Positions 6,190 through 12,439 of a DNA stretch of 13,837 nt are shown here, in pieces. Positions within the stretch are counted from its first letter, which is position 1; each line of letters opens with the position of its first letter. The position numbers and the translations under genes are program-made. The notes beneath the pieces were generated by a model. It did no database searches. It was not told the DNA's origin and worked only from the letters and a program-made list of their open reading frames with translations. The DNA comes from Lachnospiraceae bacterium (GTDB taxonomy: Bacteria > Bacillota > Clostridia > Lachnospirales > Lachnospiraceae), in assembly GCA_009774535.1 (NCBI GenBank), contig VSNY01000098.1:1-13837 (forward strand), read 5' to 3'.

Positions 6190-6675
6190 CAAGCGATACT
6201 TCTCCAAATGCTTCTGCGCAATTTCCCGGATCAGCTCATATTCCTTTGTAACCTGTTCCCTGGGAATTATAAATGCATTGCGCGGATTGATACAGACAAG
6301 GATATTATGTCTGGTCGCAACCACGCGGTATACCTGATCCCATGCAAGCGACGAGCTTTGGTCTCCCTGGGAAGTTGTCACTCCGGTATCGTCAATCGTA
6401 TAATGCAGGACATTTTTTAAAACCGGAGAACCAAGCACCTGCTGCCTGGAGCGGATATACAGCGTCACCGGCGTATAAACTGCAAACAGAACGCCAAATG
6501 CCAGATACAGCACGGAAGTGGACAAGCTTACTTCTCCCCACTTTCGCACAGCCGTCACAAACGCAATGCCGGAAAGCAGAAATGCCAGGTAACCGCTGAA
6601 TGTGGTGTATGTATGCCAGAGGTTATAGCGGTACATATCCATTGTGTCAAGCTTTATGTCAAATTCTGTCTTCAT
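6178..6675 (-). CDS. YcxB-like membrane protein
   Basis: A 165-aa protein with two predicted membrane segments at about residues 26-44 (FSGYLAFLLSGIAFVTAV) and 53-74 (TSVLYLAFGVLFAVYTPVTLYI). A cytosolic beta-rich domain follows (LHYTIDDTGVTTSQGDQSSSLAWDQVYRVVAT...IIPREQV). This layout and the W-x-x-[VI]-x-x-V and 'FIIPRE' signatures match the YcxB-like family, whose biochemical role is not known to me. The start ATG follows AAAGGAA at normal spacing. It is the first gene behind the promoter at 6780-6808, and its stop lies in the 24-bp repeat. No link to t6A synthesis is evident from the sequence. Confidence 0.85.
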   Translation of the reverse strand: MKTEFDIKLDTMDMYRYNLWHTYTTFSGYLAFLLSGIAFVTAVRKWGEVSLSTSVLYLAFGVLFAVYTPVTLYIRSRQQVLGSPVLKNVLHYTIDDTGVTTSQGDQSSSLAWDQVYRVVATRHNILVCINPRNAFIIPREQVTKEYELIREIAQKHLEKYRLKMK

Positions 6676-6779
6676 GGAAGTTTCCTTTCTGTAATGACGA
6701 TCCTTTTTCGCAAACGTTCCTGGCGGCTGATCTGTGTTTTATGATCGTGCCTGTTGGAACAGTTCTAAATATCTGTTAC

Positions 6780-6808
6780 AGTATAGCATTATCTGCGGGA
6801 AGAAACAA
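6780..6808 (-). promoter_or_regulatory. Promoter of the tsaE-tsaB-rimI-rnz-tsaD-ispD operon
   Basis: The minus strand shows TTGTTT (6803-6808) and TATACT (6780-6785) with a 17-bp spacer, and a TG dinucleotide one base before the -10 (extended -10). It gives a leader of about 95 nt in front of the YcxB-like gene. No better promoter is visible inside the operon. Confidence 0.6.
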
Positions 6809-7181
6809 CGGAGATCTTTAAAAATATTTTTCATGGGTGATTTTCTTGTGTAGGCGGAATGAAGAAGAAAAGACTGGATTGATGATGTGTCGTATTTTTG
6901 GGGTGCCGGAACGTATTTGCTTCAATGGAAAGAGGGTGGCTGCCCGGATGGGTTTGTGTTAGCGGAATGGGGGGATGGCTGCCTGAAGGGGTTTGGCTGT
7001 CCGGATGTGCCCGTGTCAGCGGAATGGGGATGGCTGTCCGGCGGCATAGGATTGAGCGATTAGTTCACCGCAGCGTTGCCCCAGTCCGCCCAGGGTGTAT
7101 CTCCCGGCCAAGTCCCAGCCCGCAGCGTCGTCCGGACTGCCAGTCCCTTCCCCAGCATCCGAAAAACATCAAAATAGAGCT
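6809..7181 (-). other. Gene-poor intergenic region, no clear terminator
   Basis: Between the operon promoter and the transglutaminase stop there is no ORF with a ribosome-binding site. The right two thirds are unusually G-rich on the plus strand and contain the degenerate repeats at 6937-7040. A 12-bp A/T palindrome (AAAAATATTTTT, about 6822-6833) and a GGACT/AGTCC mini-hairpin (7133-7145) are present. Neither has the GC stem plus T tract of a rho-independent terminator. Confidence 0.5.
6937..7040. repeat. Degenerate 57-bp direct repeat
   Basis: Two diverged copies begin at 6937 and 6994. They share TGGCTG(C/T)CCGGATG, then GTGT(T/C)AGCGGAATGGGG, then ATGGCTG(C/T)C. The core TGGCTG recurs at about 6937, 6976, 6994 and 7030. 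A related GTGTAGGCGGAATG lies at about 6848. On the minus strand the repeats translate, in the frame opening at 7047, to a 41-residue Pro/Ser/His-rich stretch (6922-7047) with no Shine-Dalgarno, so I do not call it a gene. Confidence 0.65.
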
Positions 7182-8234
7182 TTAAAAATATTTCGCATAC
7201 CCAATCGCTTCCGCTGGAAAATCCCCCGCCGTCCATGAATGCTGTCTGCGCATTTCCGCTTCGGTTACACAAAAATACGTATCACTAATTTTTTTCCCAT
7301 CCGTATCGTCCCAGGTGCAGTCAATATAACGGCTGCTGCTGCCAAGATCGACATAATTCCATGCATGCGCCACACCGCCAGCCCTTCCGCATACCGCCAT
7401 AGACGGCAGGCCGCATTTTTGCGCCATCAGGTTAAAGGCCGCTGCATACCCCTGACAGACCGCGGAACCTTTTACAAGTGCGCCATATGCTGTAAATGCG
7501 TCATGATACTGGTTTCCCGCTGTCGAAGCGACGCGTTCGTTGTAGCTGCAGTGTACAATCAGGTAATCGTGGATGGCTTTTGCCTTTTGTTTTGCGGTCA
7601 TTCCGGAGGAAACGCATGCTTTCACGGCGTCCTTTGCCGCCTGGTCAGCTGCTTCCATTTTTTCCTTCTGCTTCTTTTTGGTAATAGAACTGCCTCTGTG
7701 ATATCCATATGTCCCGTTTGTATTGCGCCATACTACCGTATTGTAGTTGTATTCCGGGTGCTGCTGGAGCATTTTCACAAAAACCTGATAATAGGAAGTA
7801 TCACTATAATAATTCGTTGTATATTTCGTATTTTTGAGCGCTTTGGCGGCGGCCTTTACCGCTGCTTTTTCAGACGTTAAGCGCTTGATTTTTACAAAAG
7901 CTTCTGATGAAAGCTGAATGGTATATTTCGCGTTAGCGCTTGCGCTGTTTGTCTGTTTGCGGAACTGGATGCTGCCGGAAAGCATACGGTTCTGGCTCTT
8001 TGCGGCACGATCCAGCGCGTCCCGCAGCTGCGTCGACGTATAACTCGCGGGCGCTGTAAATGTAACGGTTTGTTTCCCGTTTTTTATCGCCTGCGCAAAG
8101 GTCTGTTCGATCTGTTCCAGATCTAAAGCCTTTGATGCGGAAGCGTTTACCTGGGATGGCGCGTAAAAACATACGCCTGCCAGCAAAAACAGAAAACAAA
8201 TCACTGCCATAACGGCTCGGTTTGTGTTTTTCAT
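7182..8234 (-). CDS. Secreted transglutaminase-like (papain-fold) protein
   Basis: A 350-aa exported protein. The signal peptide spans about residues 1-33, with hydrophobic core VMAVICFLFLLAGVCFY and likely cleavage after NASA. The C-terminal half is a transglutaminase-like domain with the Cys-His-Asp triad in order: C260 in SAVCQGYA, H290 in AHAWNYV and D305 in YIDCTWDD. Residues 40-200 are a helix-rich region with no recognised domain. I chose the ATG at 8234 because AAAGGAG precedes it and the signal peptide then starts MKNTNRAV; the frame is open 12 codons further without an RBS. Family members act as extracytoplasmic proteases or crosslinkers, and the substrate here is unknown. It lies 86 bp after greA with no clear terminator between, so the two are probably cotranscribed. 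Confidence 0.88.
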   Translation of the reverse strand: MKNTNRAVMAVICFLFLLAGVCFYAPSQVNASASKALDLEQIEQTFAQAIKNGKQTVTFTAPASYTSTQLRDALDRAAKSQNRMLSGSIQFRKQTNSASANAKYTIQLSSEAFVKIKRLTSEKAAVKAAAKALKNTKYTTNYYSDTSYYQVFVKMLQQHPEYNYNTVVWRNTNGTYGYHRGSSITKKKQKEKMEAADQAAKDAVKACVSSGMTAKQKAKAIHDYLIVHCSYNERVASTAGNQYHDAFTAYGALVKGSAVCQGYAAAFNLMAQKCGLPSMAVCGRAGGVAHAWNYVDLGSSSRYIDCTWDDTDGKKISDTYFCVTEAEMRRQHSWTAGDFPAEAIGYAKYF

Positions 8235-8320
8235 ATCGTTTCTTCTCCTTTCCGATGGTTCCTGAAGCACAAACAGACCCCATGCCCTTTCTTCCTTCGT
8301 ATGGGCCTTACGGAGCCTGG

Positions 8321-8824
8321 TTAAAATTTACGCAAACGGTCTGTTCCGTCATCCACGGTGTTCTCAATGGAACGGATGATCACATCATAACTGTAGCTGT
8401 CATTGACCCGGACGGGTACCCGGTCTCCGACTTTATGACCCAAAACAGCCTTTCCGATTGGTGAATCAATGCTGATCATACCTTTTAGCGAATTGCCGCG
8501 AACTGTTGTCACGAGCTTAAATGTCTCGGTCTCGTCGTCCTCTTCAAAATAAACGGTGACGGTATTGTCCAGCCCGACTTCGTCTGCATTGGAATCCGTT
8601 TCTATAATTTGCGCGGTCTTAATCATCCGTTCCAGATAGCGGATTCTGCTTTCGTTCTGGTTTTTGTCCTTTTTTGCCGCGTGATATTCAAAGTTCTCGC
8701 TTAGATCGCCGTGCGCCCGTGCTTCCTTTACCGCTTCAAGCGCCTGTTTGCGTACAATCAGCTTACGGTACTCGATTTCTTCCTCCATACGCTCGATGTC
8801 TTTTCGAGTCATCTTGTCATGCAT
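8321..8824 (-). CDS. greA: GreA/GreB-family transcript cleavage factor
   Basis: Gre factors bind the secondary channel of RNA polymerase and stimulate cleavage of backtracked RNA. The 167-aa protein has the N-terminal coiled coil (about 1-75) with the tip motif HGDLSENFEY. D40 and E43 match the two acidic residues that hold the catalytic metal. The C-terminal FKBP-like domain carries SPIGKAVLGHKVGD (121-134). The usual 'EAD' stretch before the SPIGKA motif is replaced by RGNSLKGMISID, and the tail DDGTDRLRKF is basic, so it may be a divergent paralogue rather than the housekeeping GreA. GAGGG sits 6 nt before the ATG. I see no convincing promoter. A long inverted repeat lies 58 bp upstream. 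Confidence 0.9.
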   Translation of the reverse strand: MHDKMTRKDIERMEEEIEYRKLIVRKQALEAVKEARAHGDLSENFEYHAAKKDKNQNESRIRYLERMIKTAQIIETDSNADEVGLDNTVTVYFEEDDETETFKLVTTVRGNSLKGMISIDSPIGKAVLGHKVGDRVPVRVNDSYSYDVIIRSIENTVDDGTDRLRKF

Positions 8825-8881
8825 ATTTTTCCCTCTATTCCTTCTATAACATATTTCATACTGAGAATGGCAGTCTTCTTA

Positions 8882-8938
8882 GGAACGATCCTCCGGTACC
8901 CGTGCGAACAGGAGTTGCTAAGATACCAGGATCGTTCC
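8882..8938 (-). repeat. Long imperfect inverted repeat between copA and greA
   Basis: Arms of 11 bp (GGAACGATCCT at 8882-8892 and AGGATCGTTCC at 8928-8938) pair perfectly. A further GGTA/TACC pairing inside (8895-8898 with 8924-8927) leaves only a 2-nt bulge. The loop is about 25 nt and on the minus-strand RNA can form a small CCTG/CGGG hairpin. Neither side is followed by a T tract, so it is not a standard terminator. It lies downstream of the copA stop and in the leader of greA. Confidence 0.8.
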
Positions 8939-8992
8939 GTTTCTGACTGCAGATCATTCACGGCCCGTTCCTGACGTATTGGACCTTACTGG

Positions 8993-9202
8993 TTACTCAA
9001 TGGCAAGCACTTTGTAGTCCTGTTCTTCCACGGCTTTTTTCAACACATCGTTATCCACCTGCGTGTGCAGCTTTACAACCGCTGTTCCTGCTTCGTGGCT
9101 GACAACTGCCTCGTCTACCTGTGCAAGCGCTTCCAGGCATTTTTTTACACGTGCCTCACAATGTCCGCACATCATTCCTTCGATTTTGATAGTCTTTTCC
9201 AT
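8993..9202 (-). CDS. Possible internal-start CopZ-like copper chaperone nested in copA
   Basis: Inside the copA frame, ATG codon 777 (9200-9202) is preceded by GGAGGA with a 7-nt gap, an ideal Shine-Dalgarno in a stretch that also encodes P-E-E-S-K. Initiation there would give a free 69-aa HMA protein with GMMCGHC, exactly the length of ordinary CopZ chaperones, which are often encoded next to copA. It could deliver Cu(I) to CopA or to CsoR. Seen: the RBS and the complete in-frame domain. Inferred: that it is used. If it is not used, this is simply the C-terminal domain of CopA. Confidence 0.5.
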   Translation of the reverse strand: MEKTIKIEGMMCGHCEARVKKCLEALAQVDEAVVSHEAGTAVVKLHTQVDNDVLKKAVEEQDYKVLAIE

Positions 9203-11530
9203 TTTCGATTCCTCCGGTTTTTGTTGATTTTGTTTGTGAAAAACTCTCTTTTTATCTTTACTGGCATCATGAATCGATACCAGGTTCAGACGCAGTGCAT
9301 TGGTCACAACGCAAAAGCTGGACAGGCTCATGGCCGCCGCGCCGAACATCGGGTTCAGCTGCCAGTGAAACAGTGGTATAAAAACTCCCGCCGCCAGCGG
9401 TATGCCAATAATATTATAAATAAATGCCCAGAACAGATTTTCATGAATATTCCGCAGCGACGCACGGCTTAACCGGATCGCTGCCGGTACGTCCAGCAGG
9501 CTGCTCTTCATCAGCACCACGTCCGCCGCATCGATCGCAATATCTGTCCCGGCGCCGATCGCAATACCGATATCCGCCCGGGTCAATGCCGGGGCATCAT
9601 TCATGCCGTCGCCGACCATCGCAGTTTTTCCCTGTTTTTTCAATGCGCGAATCACGCTTTCCTTACCGTCCGGAAGCACGCCGGCGATCACCTCGTCCAC
9701 GCCTGCCTGCGCGCCGATCGCTTTTGCCGTGCGTTCGTTATCGCCTGTAAGCATCACCACGCGTACACCCATATGCTGCAGTTCACGGATTGCCTGCGGA
9801 CTGTCTTCCCGGATCACATCCGCAACCGCGATCAGACCCGCCATTTGTCCGTCTTTTGCAAAAAACAGCGGCGTCTTTCCTTCTTCAGCCAGCTGCCCGG
9901 AACGCTCCAGCAAATAAGACGGGATCTTGGCCTGACTGCTGATAAATTTGGCATTTCCTCCGGCTAACCGCGCCCCGCCGCATACAGCCGACAGCCCATT
10001 GCCCGGCAAAGCGGTAAAATCAGAAACATCAGGCGCCTTGATTCCCTGTCCGCCGGCATATTCCAAAATCGCGCGGGCCAGCGGATGTTCGCTTCGCTGT
10101 TCCAACGCGTTGGCCAGCTCCAGCAGTTCTTTTTCTCCGATACCCTCTGCGGGTACCAGATCGGTCACTTTCGGCGTGCCGTTTGTAATCGTTCCCGTCT
10201 TATCCAGCGCGACAATAGCTGTCCTGCCTGTTTCCTCCAGTGAAACAGCCGTTTTAAACATAATACCGTTTTTGGCTCCTACGCCGTTGCCGACCATAAT
10301 CGCAACCGGAGTTGCAAGTCCCAAAGCGCACGGACAGCTGATCACAAGTACCGAAATGCCCCTCGCCAGCGCAAAGCCGACGCTCTCACCCGCAAGCAGC
10401 CAGCCCCCAATGGTAACCAGCGCAATCGCAATCACCGCCGGGACAAAAACACCGGATACACGGTCCGCGATCTTTGCAATCGGCGCTTTGGTCGCCGCCG
10501 CGTCGCTGACCATTTGGATAATCTGCGCCAGCGTCGTATCTTCACCGACACGCGTAGCTTCACATTTTAAAAATCCGGACTGGTTTACTGTGGCTGCGGA
10601 AATCACATCTCCGGCTTCTTTGTCTACCGGAATGCTTTCCCCTGTCAGGGCCGCTTCATTCACTGCGCTGCTGCCTTCGAGTACCACGCCGTCCACCGGG
10701 ACATGTTCTCCGGGACGTACAACAAACACATCTCCTTTTTGCACCTGTTCAATCGATACCTGTATTTCGTTCCCATCCACAATGATTGTCGCCGTCTTCG
10801 GCGCAAGCTTCATCAGCCCTTTCAGCGCATCCGTTGTCTTTCCTTTGGAACGGGCTTCCAGCATTTTTCCTACGGTAATCAGTGTCAGAATCATCGCTGC
10901 GGATTCAAAATAAAATTCATGCATAAACGCCATCACGCCCGCATGATCGCCGCGCAGCTGCGCATCCGTCATCGCAAACAGCGCATACGTACTGTAAACA
11001 AACGCAGCTGTGGAACCAAGCGCTACGAGCGTATCCATATTCGGCGCCCTGTGCCAGAGACTTTGAAATCCGCTAATAAAAAATTTCTGATTCACCACCA
11101 TAATTATAGCGGTTAACAGCAGCTGTAGCAACCCCATAGCCACATGATTTTTACCAAGCCACGCCGGAACGGGCCAGTTCCACATCATATTTCCCATAGA
11201 AAGGTACATCAGCGCCATTAGAAATCCAAGCGACGCCAATAACCGGCGCCTTAATACCGGCGTCTCATGGTCCGCCAGCAGTTCTTCATCCTGCGACGCC
11301 AAATCAGCCTGCGCTGTGCGTCCTGCTCCCGCCTGCTTCCTGGCCGCCCCATAACCCGCTGCCTCCACAGCTTTGATTACCGTATCCGCTGCCGCCGTAC
11401 CTTCTACTCCCATGGAATTGGTCAGCAGACTGACCGAACAGGACGTAACGCCTGGCAGCTTCGATACAGCTTTCTCCACACGTGTACTGCAGGCGGCGCA
11501 GCTCATTCCGGTTACTGTATATTGTTCCAT
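8993..11530 (-). CDS. copA: Cu(I)-exporting P1B-type ATPase with N- and C-terminal HMA domains
   Basis: An 845-aa membrane ATPase that exports Cu(I) from the cytosol. The N-terminal HMA domain has GMSCAAC (C11, C14). Eight membrane segments follow, with the transport motif CPC at 399-401 and the Cu(I)-type signatures YN (705-706) and MSLSS (734-738). Catalytic motifs: TGE at 296-298, DKTGT with phosphorylated D443, HP at 482-483 and GDGMND at 640-645. A linker (about 752-776, rich in K and Q) leads to a second HMA domain at 777-845 with GMMCGHC (C788, C791), which resembles a stand-alone CopZ. An ideal RBS precedes M777. The copA start has AGGAGG 10 nt upstream and lies 82 bp after csoR without a terminator, so both are controlled from the CsoR promoter. 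Confidence 0.96.
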   Translation of the reverse strand: MEQYTVTGMSCAACSTRVEKAVSKLPGVTSCSVSLLTNSMGVEGTAAADTVIKAVEAAGYGAARKQAGAGRTAQADLASQDEELLADHETPVLRRRLLASLGFLMALMYLSMGNMMWNWPVPAWLGKNHVAMGLLQLLLTAIIMVVNQKFFISGFQSLWHRAPNMDTLVALGSTAAFVYSTYALFAMTDAQLRGDHAGVMAFMHEFYFESAAMILTLITVGKMLEARSKGKTTDALKGLMKLAPKTATIIVDGNEIQVSIEQVQKGDVFVVRPGEHVPVDGVVLEGSSAVNEAALTGESIPVDKEAGDVISAATVNQSGFLKCEATRVGEDTTLAQIIQMVSDAAATKAPIAKIADRVSGVFVPAVIAIALVTIGGWLLAGESVGFALARGISVLVISCPCALGLATPVAIMVGNGVGAKNGIMFKTAVSLEETGRTAIVALDKTGTITNGTPKVTDLVPAEGIGEKELLELANALEQRSEHPLARAILEYAGGQGIKAPDVSDFTALPGNGLSAVCGGARLAGGNAKFISSQAKIPSYLLERSGQLAEEGKTPLFFAKDGQMAGLIAVADVIREDSPQAIRELQHMGVRVVMLTGDNERTAKAIGAQAGVDEVIAGVLPDGKESVIRALKKQGKTAMVGDGMNDAPALTRADIGIAIGAGTDIAIDAADVVLMKSSLLDVPAAIRLSRASLRNIHENLFWAFIYNIIGIPLAAGVFIPLFHWQLNPMFGAAAMSLSSFCVVTNALRLNLVSIHDASKDKKRVFHKQNQQKPEESKMEKTIKIEGMMCGHCEARVKKCLEALAQVDEAVVSHEAGTAVVKLHTQVDNDVLKKAVEEQDYKVLAIE

Positions 11531-11612
11531 TTGTTCTAAGCCTCCTTTATGCTAAAAATCAGCAACAATTTTTTATTTCCCAAATAGCCAGGACGGATCT
11601 TTTTCAACTGCC

Positions 11613-12032
11613 TTATTTCATTAATTTTTGCAGCGTTGTAACCAGTTCATCCACCGTTTCCTCTTTTCCCTCGCGAATATCCCTGGTTACACAGGTTTTG
11701 ATATGGTTGGCCAGCAGCACTTTGTTAAAACTATTCAAGGCAGCGTTGACAGCTGCTACTTGCACCAAAATATCTGTGCAGTAGGCATCGCGTTCTACCA
11801 TCCCTTTAATCCCGCGTACCTGGCCCTCGATACGGTTCAGTCGGTGAATCAGGTCTTTATACTCCGTCTGAGTACGTTCTTTGTGTTTTTGGCTGTCTGC
11901 ATCGGCAGCGATATCCGTCGCTGCATCTGACACTCCGCAGCACCTGGCGCATCCCCGGTTGCCTGTCTGCGTCGATTTTAGTGGAATACCAGATGATTTT
12001 GGATCTCCAGACAGTTTCTGATGATCGGACAT
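11613..12032 (-). CDS. csoR: Copper-sensing repressor CsoR with Cys-bearing N-terminal extension
   Basis: A 139-aa member of the CsoR/RcnR (DUF156) family of all-helical metal-responsive repressors. The core starts at about residue 53 (RTQTEYKDLIHRLNRIEGQVRGIKGM). The Cu(I) ligands C85 (DAYCTDIL), H110 and C114 (NHIKTC) are all present, which assigns copper rather than formaldehyde or nickel sensing. About 50 residues precede the core, longer than the short heads of many CsoR proteins, and include CARCC at 28-32. GGAG lies about 10 nt before the chosen ATG. It is the first gene of the copper operon and has a matching palindrome in its own promoter, so it is expected to repress itself and copA until Cu(I) binds. 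Confidence 0.94.
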   Translation of the reverse strand: MSDHQKLSGDPKSSGIPLKSTQTGNRGCARCCGVSDAATDIAADADSQKHKERTQTEYKDLIHRLNRIEGQVRGIKGMVERDAYCTDILVQVAAVNAALNSFNKVLLANHIKTCVTRDIREGKEETVDELVTTLQKLMK

Positions 12033-12101
12033 TACAGTTTGTCTCCTTCTTTCAAAGCTTTTGGTTTATATGCGTTTATTCTTTTGTGTTATGTTGCACC
12101 T

Positions 12102-12130
12102 ATTATATACCCCCTGTGGGTATATTGCAA
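12102..12130 (-). promoter_or_regulatory. Promoter of the csoR-copA operon
   Basis: The minus strand has TTGCAA at 12125-12130 and a perfect TATAAT at 12102-12107, separated by 17 bp. The predicted leader before csoR is about 65 nt. The whole spacer is occupied by the CsoR-like palindrome, so repressor and polymerase would compete directly. Confidence 0.85.
12105..12125. promoter_or_regulatory. CsoR-type operator palindrome
   Basis: ATATACCC (12105-12112) and GGGTATAT (12118-12125) form an 8-bp inverted repeat around a 5-bp centre (CCTGT on the plus strand), with a C run of five on one side. This matches the known CsoR box pattern of TAT-A-C4/5 facing a G3/4-TAT arm. It overlaps the -10 edge and fills the promoter spacer. 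Assignment to CsoR follows from the adjacent csoR gene and family knowledge. Confidence 0.85.
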
Positions 12131-12257
12131 GCATTTTTTGTAAAAGTTTCTCAAGATATCCTCATAGATGGCGGCAGGCTGTGTTTTTTATTGCAAGCGG
12201 CAAGATTGATTTTGTGTTTCTTTTTTGGATGATCAGGCTCTGACTTTTATTATAAAA

Positions 12258-12304
12258 AAGAAAGGCGATGCCAATTGTATATCTACAATTAGCACCGCCT
12301 TTTT
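12258..12304 (-). terminator. Rho-independent terminator downstream of metA (bidirectional shape)
   Basis: A long hairpin with arms AAAGGCG/CGCCTTT (12261-12267 and 12296-12302), then TGC/GCA and AATTGTA/TACAATT around a 4-nt loop, with only two mismatches. On the minus strand it is followed by CTTTTTT, and on the plus strand by TTTTTG. It lies about 135 bp after the metA stop and would also insulate the copper operon promoter. The stretches 12131-12257 and 12309-12439 hold nothing else I can name. Confidence 0.8.
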
Positions 12305-12439
12305 GAAAATGTATTTAGGATCTGCTATTTCAATCTGACATTTTCCATAATAATACTACAGCTCGAATAAAATGAAGTGTCTCATAATTCAGAGCATCAG
12401 AATCGGTACATGAAAATCAGGCATAAATTTTCCAATTTG

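Noticed and set aside
7060..7272. Minus-strand 70-aa ORF overlapping the end of the transglutaminase gene, ending TPWADWGNAAVN
   Set aside because: The tail vaguely resembles an SLH-type segment and might be a frameshifted C-terminus. However, the transglutaminase triad is complete before its stop, no RBS exists and the half that overlaps the gene is a shadow.
7239..7880. Plus-strand ORF of 213 aa opposite the transglutaminase gene
   Set aside because: It runs antisense to a well-supported gene with signal peptide and catalytic triad. It has no recognisable domain or RBS.
8881..8940. T-box-like GGGTACC phrase near greA
   Set aside because: It lacks the T-box consensus and the leader is far too short. 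The phrase is explained by the GGTA/TACC pairing inside the inverted repeat.
9948..10913. Long plus-strand ORF (321 aa) opposite copA
   Set aside because: It is a composition shadow of the copA codons. There is no ribosome-binding site, and the sequence is low-complexity Ala/Ser/Pro/Thr/Ile.
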